From positions 62,001-126,000 of the forward strand of contig NZ_JAEIOS010000011.1 of the NCBI RefSeq assembly GCF_016342265.1: 64,000 nucleotides of DNA, given 5' to 3'. Origin of the DNA: Corynebacterium meridianum (lineage in GTDB: Bacteria > Actinomycetota > Actinomycetes > Mycobacteriales > Mycobacteriaceae). This document shows, one piece after another, positions 54,955-64,000 of the stretch. The notes beneath the pieces are model-generated. The model made no database searches. It worked only from the letters and a program-made list of their open reading frames with translations, and had not been told where the DNA came from. The number at the start of each line of letters is the position of its first letter. Position 1 is the stretch's first letter. The translations under genes and the position numbers were made by a program.

Positions 54955-57384
54955 GTGCCCAGAACCACCTCCCGTCGTATCACCCGCCTCGGCCTCGCCA
55001 CCGTCACCGCCCTCTCCGTCAGCTTCGGTATCGCAGCCCCCGTCGTCGCGGGCGTCGAGGACACCATCGGTACCGTTCCCCGCCCGGGCGTCGCCCAGGA
55101 GTACGAGGACTCGACACCCGCCCTCCAGTGGGAGATCCGCGACTCCTTCAACAACTACACCGGTGGAGCGACGCACTTCTTCGACGGCGCGGAACTCGTC
55201 GACGGGACCTTCCTGTGGCCCTACAGGTCCACCGAGACTGACGCCGACGGCAACACGGTCGTGCAGTACGGCGGAACGGTCAACTACATGAAGTACTGCG
55301 AGGGGGACGAGCCGGTCCGCGGTGGTTGTCAGCTCGACCTGTCCGTCGCCGACCCGAGGATCGTCTTCGACGCCGCCAAGGGAACCGGGACGCTCTACGC
55401 GACCGTCAACTCCCGGGTCTATCTCACCGGTGAATGGTTGGGTGTCAAGGAAGTGCCTTTCGCGACGCTCGACTTCAAGGCGGGCCGGTACAACAACCAG
55501 ACCGACACCACCACCTGGAAGAGCGTGGCAGGGTCCCTGCTGGAGGACGGCCAGAAGGCCTTCTCGAACTTCTACACCTCGAACCCGTACATCAGCTCCC
55601 TGGCGTTCTCCTACCCGGGCAAGACCGAGCTGAACACCTCCGGCGACACCGGGTACTCCCTCGCCGAGAGCATCCGGCTCCCGGTCAAGGCCGGTGGCTC
55701 GGAGCGGCTCTACGGGCTGTCGGACGGATCGGTGCTCTACGTGACCAACGACTACGGCGCAGGCAAGGGGGTCGTCGTCTCCCATGATCTGGACACGGTC
55801 TCCGATCCCTTCGAGTTCGTGACCAACGGCGCGACCGACTCCGCCTTCGATCCCGCGACAGACACGCTCTACTGGGTCGAGCCGAAGCAGGAACCCGCGA
55901 TGGCGGTCATCCACAGCGCGCCCGTCACCGCCTCCGGCATCGGTGCCGCCACCGAGATCGCCACCGTCGAGGGCACCGTCTCCGGTTTCTCACGGGACGC
56001 CTCCGACGGCACGCTCGGTGTCCTGCACCTGCTGCCCAAGGCCGAGGACTCCGTCGACGACTACCCCGCCCGTTTCACGACGATCGCCGTCGACGGCAGC
56101 AAGACCACGGTGGAGCTTCCGGCAGCGACCGAACTCTACCCGGATGTGAACACCGGGGAGCACTACAACGAGGTCTACGGTTCCCCCTTCGTCTTCTCCT
56201 CCACCTCGGGTCTCCGGGCGCTCAATGACGGTACCTACCTGTACGTCTACGATCACTCCGTCCCCCGGAAAGACGGTACGGAACCGGGCGCTCTCCCGGT
56301 TCACATCACCCCGGCCGCCGACGGTACGAAGGCCACTCTCGTGGAGGCGTTCGCACCCGCCAACGAGGACCACACCCACAGCTTCCGGGGCGTCGCGACC
56401 GACGGGACGAACATCGGCATCTACAACGACTACAGCAACTCCAATGTCGCGTTCCTGAGGTACGAGAACGGCGAGTTCACCATGCCGTACCATGCCGCAC
56501 AGCCGGAGAAGCTCGTCTCCATCGCAGGCATGACCTTCAACTCGCAGGGGCAGGCGTTGGTCTCCTCCGCGAAGAACTACTTCATGGTCGTCGACCCCTC
56601 CACGGGTGCCGTCCTCCAGGAGGCTTCACTCTCCGGCAACATGAAGGGGACCGAGAAAAACCAGCCCCTCGCGACCGTACTGGTCGGCGGGGATGTCTTC
56701 ATCGTCGATCGGCGAGAGGTCGACTACACCGACTACGCAGGTATCCAGCGACTCGAGCTCCCCGGCGCCGAAGGCCAGTACAACCCCGAGATCGACGTTG
56801 TGACCATGGGACACACCCCGGACAAGACCGATTCGAAGACCACCGCAGAGTCCGTGGACGCCTACCTCGAGAAGAACACCCTCGAGGTGACCGCCGGTGA
56901 GTCCGTCACCGCCGACAAGGTGCTCTTCGATGAGACCACGACCACCGACCGCGAAGCTGCCGCAGCGCCTGAGGGCACCGTCTTCAGCCTCGTCAGCGAC
57001 GTGGAGGGCGCATCGATCGACGAGAAGACCGGTGCCGTCACCTACACCGCCGCCGCGGACGCACCGACCGGTGAGATCAGTGTTTCGGTGAAGGCCATGT
57101 TCAAGGACGGCAGCGAGGACACCGTTGATCTGACGGTGAAGGTCACCGAAGCCACCCCGGCACCGACCTCCACGTCCACCCCGGCACCGACCTCGACCTC
57201 CAGCCCGACCCCTACCTCGACTCCGGAACCTTCGTCGTCGGGTAGCAACGGAAAGAGCATCTTCTCCGGTCTCTCCGGCAAGGCCGTCGGCAGCAGCCTC
57301 CTGTCGCTGGTGTCGATCGGTGGAATCCTCGCGCTGATCGCGGGTCTGTTCCACTACATCAACACGAACATTCTCCACCGCTAG
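54955..57384 (+). CDS. HtaA-like / beta-propeller-like surface protein, paralog 3
   Basis: The protein is 809 residues from GTG, with TTAAGGACCC upstream. Signal peptide about 1-32 (ends PVVAG). HtaA-like domain about 50-222 (ALQWEIRDSFNNYTGGATHF, GGTVNYMKYCEGDEPVRGGC, SLAFSYPGK). Propeller-like region about 250-620 (TDTLYWVEPKQ, LNDGTYLYVYDHSVPRKDGT). One Rib-like domain about 635-730. Pro/Thr/Ser linker about 731-762 (TPAPTSTSTPAPTSTSS), then the anchor (SLVSIGGILALIAGLFHYI). It keeps the N-terminal Tyr (FNNY) used by true HtaA domains but has the Cys pair (115 and 125) in place of the His motif. Followed by a strong shared terminator. Confidence 0.85.
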   Translation: MPRTTSRRITRLGLATVTALSVSFGIAAPVVAGVEDTIGTVPRPGVAQEYEDSTPALQWEIRDSFNNYTGGATHFFDGAELVDGTFLWPYRSTETDADGNTVVQYGGTVNYMKYCEGDEPVRGGCQLDLSVADPRIVFDAAKGTGTLYATVNSRVYLTGEWLGVKEVPFATLDFKAGRYNNQTDTTTWKSVAGSLLEDGQKAFSNFYTSNPYISSLAFSYPGKTELNTSGDTGYSLAESIRLPVKAGGSERLYGLSDGSVLYVTNDYGAGKGVVVSHDLDTVSDPFEFVTNGATDSAFDPATDTLYWVEPKQEPAMAVIHSAPVTASGIGAATEIATVEGTVSGFSRDASDGTLGVLHLLPKAEDSVDDYPARFTTIAVDGSKTTVELPAATELYPDVNTGEHYNEVYGSPFVFSSTSGLRALNDGTYLYVYDHSVPRKDGTEPGALPVHITPAADGTKATLVEAFAPANEDHTHSFRGVATDGTNIGIYNDYSNSNVAFLRYENGEFTMPYHAAQPEKLVSIAGMTFNSQGQALVSSAKNYFMVVDPSTGAVLQEASLSGNMKGTEKNQPLATVLVGGDVFIVDRREVDYTDYAGIQRLELPGAEGQYNPEIDVVTMGHTPDKTDSKTTAESVDAYLEKNTLEVTAGESVTADKVLFDETTTTDREAAAAPEGTVFSLVSDVEGASIDEKTGAVTYTAAADAPTGEISVSVKAMFKDGSEDTVDLTVKVTEATPAPTSTSTPAPTSTSSPTPTSTPEPSSSGSNGKSIFSGLSGKAVGSSLLSLVSIGGILALIAGLFHYINTNILHR

Positions 57385-57386
57385 CA

Positions 57387-57442
57387 GGACACGACGAGGG
57401 CCCCGCACCGGATATTCCGGAGGCGGGGACTTCGTCGTGTCC
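57387..57442. terminator. Bidirectional terminator between paralog 3 and dop
   Basis: GGACACGACGAGGGCCCCGC pairs with GCGGGGACTTCGTCGTGTCC across a short loop that itself contains CCGGATATTCCGG. It separates two convergent genes. Confidence 0.8.
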
Positions 57443-57454
57443 TTCAGCCAGACG

Positions 57455-59002
57455 TCAGCGACCGGGGCCACCGATGCGGTCGACCGGCGCCAATCTGCGT
57501 TCGTCCACGAGCCGCAGGAGATTCGCGGCGTCTGTGGCTCGGTCGAAGAGATCTCCGCAGTTTTTCCGGGTGAGACAATCCAGTTCGGGCATCCGTAGCC
57601 GGTGGTGGCCGGTGACCCTGTCCCCGGCGACGACCACGGTGTCCCAGCTCGCCGCGAGTACCTGATCGGGCCAGCGGCGCATGATCTCACCGCGGAAGAA
57701 CGCACGGGTGTCGTCCGGCGGCGTGAGAGCCGCGGTCTCGATCACCGCGGGATCGACGAGACTCCGCATGCTGCCCCTTCGGACCAGTGCATGATGGAGA
57801 CCGCGATCCGGATCGATGTCCGCGTACTGGAGGTCGACCAGGGCGATTTTCGGGTGCCCGATGTCGAGGCCGCGGTCGGTGAACCGGCGGATCAGAGACC
57901 ACTTCGCCGTCCAGTCGAGCCTGTCGGCGGTGCGCAGCGGGTCCACGTCGAGACCGTCGAGGAGCTCCCCCGCCGTGCGCAGCACGAGACGGTCCGTGTC
58001 ACTGACGTCGCGGCACCGCGAGAGATACTCCCGGAGAATCGCTGTGGCCCGCAGCTCACGGCCATCCATCAACCGAAGGGGCTTCCGGCAGTCGAGATCC
58101 CGGGACACCTGCTTCACCGCGGCCACAGGGTCGGCGAGCTCGAGATCCGCGAATTCCTCCCCCGCCTCGATCGCATCGAGAACCAGGGAGGTCAGGCCGA
58201 ACTTGAGCAGGTTCGCCGTCTGCGACATGTTGGCGTCACCGATGATGACGTGGAGCCGGCCCCATCTGTCGGCGTCCGCGTGCGGCTCGTCGCGGGTGTT
58301 GACGATTCCCCTGTTCAGGGTGGTTTCCAGCGACACCGGCTGCTCGATGTAATCCGCGCGCTGGCTGATCTGGAACCCAGGCAACTCACCACGCTCCCCC
58401 AGCCCGACGCGCCCGGCGCCGATCAGGACCTGCCGGGTGACGAAGAACGGGATGATCGCCCGGGTCAGGACGTCGAAGTCGGTCGACCGGTTCCAACGGT
58501 AGTTCTCGTGGCTGCCGTAGCTCGCCCCCTTGCCGTCGACGTTATTCTTGTACATCTTCAGCGCCGGGCACGGCGGTTGTCCCTCGATGACGCTCTCACC
58601 TCGGGCCGTGTACTGGCGAACCGCATCGACTGCCCGGTTCATCACGAGATCACCGGCGGCGTCGTAGATCATCGCCTGCATCGCGTCGGAGGTCTCCGGG
58701 GCCGAGTACTCGGGGTGGGCGTGATCGACGTAGAACCGGGCGCCGGAGGACGTGATCACGTTGGCTACACCGACCGTGTTCGGGTCGATGACCGGGGCCG
58801 TGCGAAACCTGCGGAGATCGAAACCCCGGGCGTCCCTGAGGGGGGACTCCTCGCCGAAGTTCCACCGGGTGCGGCGCAGTGATGCGCCGGTGGCCACGGC
58901 GTAGGCGAGCACGGTGTGAGTGGAGGTGACGATGGGACTCGCCGTGGGATCGTCCGGCGTGGAGATCCCGTACTCGGTCTCGGAACCGATGAAACGCGAC
59001 AT
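57455..59002 (-). CDS. dop: Pup deamidase/depupylase Dop
   Basis: The 515-residue paralog of PafA starts RFIGSETEYGISTPDDPT. It has the Dop-specific N-terminal insertion (about 30-75: VATGASLRRTRWNFGEESPL), KMYKNNVDGKGASYGSHENY, VNTRDEPHADADRWGRLHVI and GDANMSQTANLLK. It deamidates the C-terminal Gln of Pup and removes Pup from substrates. It lies 38 nt downstream of arc. Normally pup follows nearby; here three surface genes intervene. Confidence 0.95.
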   Translation of the reverse strand: MSRFIGSETEYGISTPDDPTASPIVTSTHTVLAYAVATGASLRRTRWNFGEESPLRDARGFDLRRFRTAPVIDPNTVGVANVITSSGARFYVDHAHPEYSAPETSDAMQAMIYDAAGDLVMNRAVDAVRQYTARGESVIEGQPPCPALKMYKNNVDGKGASYGSHENYRWNRSTDFDVLTRAIIPFFVTRQVLIGAGRVGLGERGELPGFQISQRADYIEQPVSLETTLNRGIVNTRDEPHADADRWGRLHVIIGDANMSQTANLLKFGLTSLVLDAIEAGEEFADLELADPVAAVKQVSRDLDCRKPLRLMDGRELRATAILREYLSRCRDVSDTDRLVLRTAGELLDGLDVDPLRTADRLDWTAKWSLIRRFTDRGLDIGHPKIALVDLQYADIDPDRGLHHALVRRGSMRSLVDPAVIETAALTPPDDTRAFFRGEIMRRWPDQVLAASWDTVVVAGDRVTGHHRLRMPELDCLTRKNCGDLFDRATDAANLLRLVDERRLAPVDRIGGPGR

Positions 59003-59040
59003 GTTGTGTCTCTTTCTGACGTGGCGTGCTAAGACCCGGA

Positions 59041-60660
59041 TCAGGCGTTCGCCTCGAGGACGCGCACACCGGTGACCCGGCTACCCGGGCGTCCCGTGAT
59101 GCGGGACCATGCGTCCGGATTCGAGGTGTTCGGGAGATCCTCGTTCTCCGCGTTCTCGGCGTCGATGGCCCGGGCGAGATGCTCGTCGGTGATTCCGTTC
59201 GTCCGGCCGGCCAGATGATCCTTGATGGCCTCCTTCTTCGCCCGGTCGACGATGTTCGCGATCATCGCCCCGGAGACGAAGTCATGGTAGTGGAACGCCT
59301 GGGTACTGCCGTCGAGGTAGGTGAGTTCCACGAAGGGGCGTGGTCGGAACAGGTACTCCGCCGCGCTGTCGATGAGCGCCTCGGGGTCGCCGGCGACGGG
59401 CACGTTCTCGTGGAGCAGTCGGTGGAAGATCTCCCTTGCTCCGGCGCGGTCGGGGCGCTGTACCCGGATCTTGACGTCGAGGCGACCGGGGCGGAGGATC
59501 GCGGGATCGATGAGTTCCTCGCGGTTCGTCGCGCCGATCACGATGACGTTGGACAGGCTCTCGACGCCGTCGAGCTCGGCGAGCAGCTGCGGGACGACGG
59601 TGGTCTCCATGTCGGAGGACACGCCCGTTCCCCGCGTACGGAAGATGGACTCCATCTCGTCGAAGAAGACGATGACGGGGCGTCCCTCTCCCGCGAGTTC
59701 CCGGGCGCGTTCGAAGATGAGCCGGATCTGACGCTCCGATTCGCCGACATACTTGTTCAGCAGCTCGGGGCCCTTCACGTTGATGAAGTACGAACGGGAA
59801 CCGTCACCGATACGCTCCGAGAGTGAGTTGGCGACCGCCTTGGCGATGAGGGTCTTGCCGCAGCCGGGCGGACCGTAGAGCAGGACACCCTTCGGCGCCC
59901 TGAGACTGTAGGCGCGGTAAAGCTCGGGATGGGTGAACGGGAGTTCCACGGCGTCCCTGATCCGGATGATCTGGTCGTCCAGTCCCCCGATGTCGGACCA
60001 GGTGATGTCCGGGACTTCCTCGAGTGCGAGTTTCGCGACCTCGGTCTTCGGGATCACCTCGAACGCGTAGCCTGCGCGGGTGTCGACGAGGAGCGTGTCG
60101 CCCGGGCGCGGAGGCTTCCCACCGTTCAGGAGAGGGCCGGAGAGTCGGACGAGCCGCTCTTCACCGGTGGTGTCCACGACGAGGGCGCGGTGGTCCTCCA
60201 GGATTTCGGTGACACTCGCCATCTCCCCGGAATCGTCGAAACCGCACACCTCGACGACCTGGGCGCCCTCCCCGAGTCGGACCCGTGCACCGGGGACTAG
60301 CTCAGAGCGCTCGATCAGGGGGCTCACGGCCAGCCGCATGCGCCTGTTCGAGGTGAACACCTCGGCGCAGGTCTCCTCCAGCCCCGGAGTCGGTTCGAGA
60401 TAGGTGCCGTAGGTGGACGGCGGTGCCGCGAGTTGCTCGAGCTGCTCGTTGAGGGTGGCCAGCTTACGTCGGGACGCGGTCAGCAGTTCGACCAGCTTGG
60501 TGTTGCGGGTCGCAAGTTCCCGGTTGTCCCGGTGGGCGCGTCGGAGCTGCGTCGAGAGGTCCCGGTTCACGTCAGCCGCGGATCGCGGCGCGGGAATCGT
60601 CCGCCCGGGAACCTCGGGAGCGGTATCGTCCGAATCGGGGGTGTCGGCGGAGGTACTCAT
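59041..60660 (-). CDS. arc: AAA ATPase ARC/Mpa (pupylated-protein unfoldase)
   Basis: The protein is 539 residues. It has an N-terminal coiled coil (about 35-75: [20 protein letters not shown]), double OB domains (about 80-230), and an AAA module with Walker [16 protein letters not shown], Walker [13 protein letters not shown] and the Arg-finger region [12 protein letters not shown]. It ends in VRVLEANA and lacks the C-terminal GQYL of proteasome-coupled Mpa, consistent with the absence of 20S core genes. In corynebacteria ARC unfolds pupylated proteins such as ferritin without degradation. The start at ATG 60660 is set by family length. Confidence 0.95.
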   Translation of the reverse strand: MSTSADTPDSDDTAPEVPGRTIPAPRSAADVNRDLSTQLRRAHRDNRELATRNTKLVELLTASRRKLATLNEQLEQLAAPPSTYGTYLEPTPGLEETCAEVFTSNRRMRLAVSPLIERSELVPGARVRLGEGAQVVEVCGFDDSGEMASVTEILEDHRALVVDTTGEERLVRLSGPLLNGGKPPRPGDTLLVDTRAGYAFEVIPKTEVAKLALEEVPDITWSDIGGLDDQIIRIRDAVELPFTHPELYRAYSLRAPKGVLLYGPPGCGKTLIAKAVANSLSERIGDGSRSYFINVKGPELLNKYVGESERQIRLIFERARELAGEGRPVIVFFDEMESIFRTRGTGVSSDMETTVVPQLLAELDGVESLSNVIVIGATNREELIDPAILRPGRLDVKIRVQRPDRAGAREIFHRLLHENVPVAGDPEALIDSAAEYLFRPRPFVELTYLDGSTQAFHYHDFVSGAMIANIVDRAKKEAIKDHLAGRTNGITDEHLARAIDAENAENEDLPNTSNPDAWSRITGRPGSRVTGVRVLEANA

Positions 60661-60723
60661 GGAATTCCAATCTAGACCACCGGGGTGAGCCGGTTGTTCT
60701 CTACGCATTCTCTTCCGGTTGCG

Positions 60724-61560
60724 TCACTTCCGGGCACGACGCTGCGGTCGGGGCGCGACGGTACCGTCCGCGAGGCGTCTCGCCCAGACGAGAAACGCGG
60801 TGTGGGCGTTCATGCGGTGCTCCGGTCTGGTGGCCAGTCCCTCGACCTTCCACTCCCGGACGAGGGACTCCCATGCGCGTGGTTCGGTGAAACAACCCTG
60901 CGCGCGGATCCCCTCCATCACCTTCATCAGCTGCGGCACGGTGGCGACATACGTCATGAATACCCCGCCTGGCAGCAGGAGTCCGCGGACCGCGTCGAGG
61001 CATTCCCACGGTTCGAGCATGTCGAGGATGATCCGGTCGACCGGCCCTCCGATGTCGTCCACGGTGACCTCCTTGAGGTCACCCAGTCGGGGGGACCACG
61101 TCGCGGGCCGGCCGCCGAAGAACTCGTCGACGTTCGCCTCGGCGTAGTCGAGGTGGTCCTGCCGGATCTCGTAGGAGATCAGTTCGCCGGACTCTCCGAT
61201 CGCCCGCAGCAGGGTCATCGACAGCGCACCCGAGCCGGCCCCGGCCTCGAGGACCCGGGCGCCGGGGAAGATGTCGCCCTCGATGAGGATCTGGGCGGAA
61301 TCCTTCGGGTAGATGACCGCGGCGCCCCGGGGCATCGACAGGACATGGTCGACCATGAGGTGCCGGAAGCAGAGGTAGAGGGCCCCCTGGGAGGATTCCA
61401 CCACGGTGCCCTCGTGCCGTCCGATGATGTCGTCGTGTGCGATTCCTCCCTTGTGGGTGAAGAAGCTCTCCCCTTCCTTGAGGACGATCGTGAAGTGGCG
61501 GCGTTTGGCGTCGGTGAGCTGGACGCGGTCACCCGCCTGGAAGGGTCCGGAATAAGCCAT
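60724..61560 (-). CDS. trmI: tRNA (adenine-58-N1)-methyltransferase TrmI
   Basis: The 278-residue protein has an N-terminal substrate domain (GPFQAGDRVQLTDAKRRHFT) and a Rossmann methyltransferase domain with VLEAGAGSGALSMTLLRAIG (SAM), SYEIRQDHLDYAEANV, DRIILDMLEPWECLDA and LPGGVFMTYVATVPQL. It makes m1A58 in tRNA. It sits directly upstream of arc, as in mycobacteria (Rv2118c). Confidence 0.95.
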   Translation of the reverse strand: MAYSGPFQAGDRVQLTDAKRRHFTIVLKEGESFFTHKGGIAHDDIIGRHEGTVVESSQGALYLCFRHLMVDHVLSMPRGAAVIYPKDSAQILIEGDIFPGARVLEAGAGSGALSMTLLRAIGESGELISYEIRQDHLDYAEANVDEFFGGRPATWSPRLGDLKEVTVDDIGGPVDRIILDMLEPWECLDAVRGLLLPGGVFMTYVATVPQLMKVMEGIRAQGCFTEPRAWESLVREWKVEGLATRPEHRMNAHTAFLVWARRLADGTVAPRPQRRARK

Positions 61561-61602
61561 GGGTGTCTCTCGTTCGTGTCTCGTCTGGTGGTGTTCGGTC
61601 TG

Positions 61603-62865
61603 TCAGGCACCGGAGTAGTAGGCGCCGAGGATCTGCGCCAGTGTGTCGATGTCGCGGGCGGCGGCCATCTCCCGCGCCGAGTGCATGGAGAGGATCGGCA
61701 CCCCGGTGTCGAGTGTGGTGATGCCCAGGCGTGTCGCCGTGATGGGCCCGATGGTCGTTCCACAGGGTACGTGGTTGCCGGAGACGAACACCTGGTTGGG
61801 TGCCCCGGCGGCGGAACACACCCGGTGCCACAGGGCCGCGGATTCCGCGTCGGTGGCGTACCGCTGCTTCGCGTTCACCTTGAGCGCCGGGCCGAGGCCC
61901 GCGAGTGGCCGGTTGACGGGATCGTGGCGGTCGGCGAAGTTCGGGTGCACGGAGTGCGCGGCGTCCGCGGAGATGCACGAGGACCGTGCGTACATCCTCG
62001 CCCTGGCGTCGATGCCGGTAGCGCCGAGCGCTTCGGCGGTGCGTTCGAGGACGTTCTGCAGGATGGGCCCGGCTGCGCCGGTGACCGCGCCGGAACCGAC
62101 CTCCTCGTAGTCGAACGCCGCCAGGACGAGGATGTCCCGCTGTCCGTCGGCCCCGCCGTTACGCACGGCCGTCGCCAGTGCCGCGGTCGCGGGCCAGACG
62201 CTGGAGAGGTTGTCCAGACGCGGGGCGGCCAGGAGATCCCGGTCGGTGCCGAAGAACTCCGGGGCCTGGGTGTCGCAGGTGATCAGATCGTGGGCGATGA
62301 TCTCCCCGTCGATTGCCGCCAGGCGGGCGACGGTCTCGAGCACGGTTTCCCGGGGGTCACCGGTGCCGAGGACCGGATAGAGGTGGCGCTGCGGGTCGTA
62401 CTCGAAACCCTTGTTCACCTTCGGGTCGAGATGGATCGCGAGGTTCGGGACGCGGAGCAACGGGCCGGTGTCCACCAGGTGCCGTGTGCCGTCCGCGGTG
62501 ATTACCCGTCCGGCGAGCCGGAGTTCGCGGTCGAACAGGCTCGACAGGACCGGGCCGCCGTATACCTCGCAGGCGGCCTGCCGCCAGCCCGCGGTTCCGG
62601 CGTCCGGAATCGACTTGAGCTTCAGCCCGGGGGAATCGGTGTGCGCCCCGACGATGCGGAATCCCGAGTCGGGACACGCGTCCTCGGGTACGTACCAGGC
62701 AATGACGGCACCGGCCCGGACCATCACATGGCCACCCGGGGTGGCGTCCCAGGGCTCCACCTCATCCTGTACGGCGAACCCGGCGTCGAGAAGCTCCCGG
62801 CGGACCTGATCCGCCGCGTGGTACGAGCTCGGGGATGAGTGGATGAAGTCACTGACGCTGATCAT
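61603..62865 (-). CDS. Aminopeptidase, M18 family
   Basis: The 420-residue protein carries the M18 zinc ligands and signatures: FIHSSPSSYHAADQVRRELL, IVGAHTDSPGLKLKSIPDAG (His, Asp), DYEEVGSGAVTGAAGPIL (two Glu), SCISADAAHSVHPNF (Asp) and SMHSAREMAAARD (His). It removes N-terminal, often acidic or neutral, residues in the cytosol. ATG 62865 with GGAG just upstream is preferred; ATG 62874 is also possible. Confidence 0.92.
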   Translation of the reverse strand: MISVSDFIHSSPSSYHAADQVRRELLDAGFAVQDEVEPWDATPGGHVMVRAGAVIAWYVPEDACPDSGFRIVGAHTDSPGLKLKSIPDAGTAGWRQAACEVYGGPVLSSLFDRELRLAGRVITADGTRHLVDTGPLLRVPNLAIHLDPKVNKGFEYDPQRHLYPVLGTGDPRETVLETVARLAAIDGEIIAHDLITCDTQAPEFFGTDRDLLAAPRLDNLSSVWPATAALATAVRNGGADGQRDILVLAAFDYEEVGSGAVTGAAGPILQNVLERTAEALGATGIDARARMYARSSCISADAAHSVHPNFADRHDPVNRPLAGLGPALKVNAKQRYATDAESAALWHRVCSAAGAPNQVFVSGNHVPCGTTIGPITATRLGITTLDTGVPILSMHSAREMAAARDIDTLAQILGAYYSGA

Positions 62866-62881
62866 GTACTCCATCCAACCA

Positions 62882-64000
62882 TCACAGGGGAACGACCCGG
62901 CCACAGGCCCCGTCGCGGCAGATCTGCACGGCGGGACCGTCACCGGGCTCCGGGCCGTCGGGGTGAATGCCGGCGGTACCGGCGCCGAGCACCAGAGCCG
63001 CCGAATCGAGTTGCGCCCGTAGTCGTCGGAGCGCCTCCGGTGTCGGCTGGATTACCACCGCCCGGGTGGGACCCGCGGCCGCGATCTCGGCGAGGCAGAG
63101 CCAGCCACCCGCCTGCAGGGGATGTGCGCCGGCCACCTCCCCGTGGACCGCGAGGATCCTCCGGGCATGGTCCGTCCACCGGTCGGCGGTGTCGGTGTCC
63201 CCGGTGGTCCCGACGACCGCTGCCCCGGTGAAGAAGGCCTCGCCGGCCACCGCGACACCGGCCGGGACCGCCGTGTCGAAGGGATCGCGGGCCCGGAGCC
63301 CGAGGACCGGTATCGCCACCCCGCTGTCGAAGTAGGTTCCGGGATTCTCCGGGTCGGTGTGCCGGTCCTCGATCTGTCCCAGCGCATCCCGGAGGATGCG
63401 GAGGCAGTCCGTCGTGGTCTCCGTGTCCCCGGTCCGGGACGCCGCTGCTGCGGCGCGTGCTGCGGCGACGGCGAGCCACGCCAGGTCTGCGAGGGAGGCG
63501 TGGCTACCGTTCCGGAAACGCAGGAGAACACCGTCGGGTGCCCGGTGCAGGCGGTCGACAGCACGGAGTGCGGCCGCGGCCGTGGCGCGCAGGGCGGCAT
63601 CATTCGACCCCGGCAGGAGGTCGGCTGTCTCAGTGAGTGCGGTCACCGCCATTGCGGTCCCGGCGGTGGTCGCGGTCTCGTCCCGCCCGGGTTGCGGGTC
63701 CCGGTCCCGGGCTGCGGCGAGCCGTTTCCGGAGGCGCAGGAACCGGCGCAGGTCATCCGGGTCGCGGGACAGCCTCGGAACGGAACCAGCCGCGGGGGCG
63801 TCGGCGGCGTCAATTCCGAGCACGGAACAGATCCAGTCCACGTCCGCTTCGGCACCCGACCCGAGTGCGGTGGACACCCGCTCCCGCGTGTAGCGGTAGG
63901 TCGCTCCCTCCACCCCGTCGGTGTCGGCGTCCAGGGATGTGGCGAACAGTCCGTCGTCACGACGGAGCCGGGAGCAGAGAAATTGGGCGGTCTGCGTCGC
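62882..64000 (-). CDS. YyaL/DUF255-type protein, C-terminal part (runs off the window)
   Basis: The frame is open to the right edge (about 372 residues visible). The segment near the edge, DDGLFATSLDADTDGVEGAT, matches the G-F-x-S-LDAD-x-EG motif of thioredoxin-domain/DUF255 (YyaL, SPATA20) proteins. The C terminus ends VQICRDGACGRVVPL, which also fits. The visible part would be the (alpha/alpha)6-barrel region; the N-terminal thioredoxin-like domain lies outside. The molecular function of the family is poorly defined. Confidence 0.7.
   Translation of the reverse strand, partial: ATQTAQFLCSRLRRDDGLFATSLDADTDGVEGATYRYTRERVSTALGSGAEADVDWICSVLGIDAADAPAAGSVPRLSRDPDDLRRFLRLRKRLAAARDRDPQPGRDETATTAGTAMAVTALTETADLLPGSNDAALRATAAAALRAVDRLHRAPDGVLLRFRNGSHASLADLAWLAVAAARAAAAASRTGDTETTTDCLRILRDALGQIEDRHTDPENPGTYFDSGVAIPVLGLRARDPFDTAVPAGVAVAGEAFFTGAAVVGTTGDTDTADRWTDHARRILAVHGEVAGAHPLQAGGWLCLAEIAAAGPTRAVVIQPTPEALRRLRAQLDSAALVLGAGTAGIHPDGPEPGDGPAVQICRDGACGRVVPL

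Noticed and set aside
1-64000. CRISPR arrays, rRNA, tRNA genes, prophage or complete insertion sequences
   Set aside because: No repeat-spacer pattern, RNA gene signature, integrase or transposase reading frame was found on either strand.

Overview
The window looks like a high-GC actinobacterial chromosome from the genus Corynebacterium. Evidence: a pupylation locus (arc, dop, pup, pafA, pafB, pafC) with no 20S proteasome core genes, a nad operon headed by a NUDIX-type regulator, HtaA-domain surface proteins with DtxR-like boxes, RbpA, and a Ppm1/Lnt pair. The species cannot be fixed from the sequence alone.

Layout. Positions 1-13.7 kb are housekeeping and transport: the 5' part of ndh, a CFA-synthase-like methyltransferase, a histidine phosphatase, a DedA protein, an MHS-type MFS transporter, a large FAD/Fe-S oxidoreductase, a BASS-family transporter, then ndnR-nadA-nadC-cysteine desulfurase (NAD synthesis). 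Positions 13.7-17.5 kb form a gene-poor, visibly AT-richer island with gene relics and a small operon for a secreted Cys-rich protein plus a two-TM protein (bacteriocin/immunity-like). The island ends at a strong match to the actinobacterial dif site (17061-17088), which places it at the replication terminus. Positions 17.5-22.7 kb carry a YceI-family protein, a zinc-finger protein, rbpA, ppm1, lnt and fxsA. Positions 22.8-36.8 kb carry most of an aerobic cobalamin pathway (cobN, cobG, cobH, cobIJ on one side; cobK, cobM, cobL on the other), interrupted by a lipase, a small surface protein and a membrane protein/PadR pair. Positions 36.8-46.9 kb follow the order familiar from mycobacteria: M24 peptidase, helY, tatC, tatA, pafC, pafB, pafA, pup.

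The most unusual segment is 46.9-57.4 kb. Between pup and dop sit three tandem paralogous surface-protein genes on the opposite strand. Each encodes a signal peptide, an HtaA-like domain, a beta-propeller-like region, Rib/YPDG-type repeats and a C-terminal membrane anchor. The first and third have DtxR-like boxes upstream; the middle copy carries four frameshifts. All three replace the position expected for the HtaA heme-binding His with a conserved Cys pair. The pupylation genes resume at 57.4 kb (dop, arc), followed by trmI, an M18 aminopeptidase and the C-terminal part of a YyaL/DUF255-type protein that runs off the edge.

Working together: pup, dop, pafA and arc make up a pupylation/unfolding pathway without a proteasome, which in C. 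glutamicum has been linked to ferritin disassembly and iron release. The embedded genes with iron-responsive-looking promoters therefore suggest, as inference, an iron-related surface module inserted into an iron-release locus.
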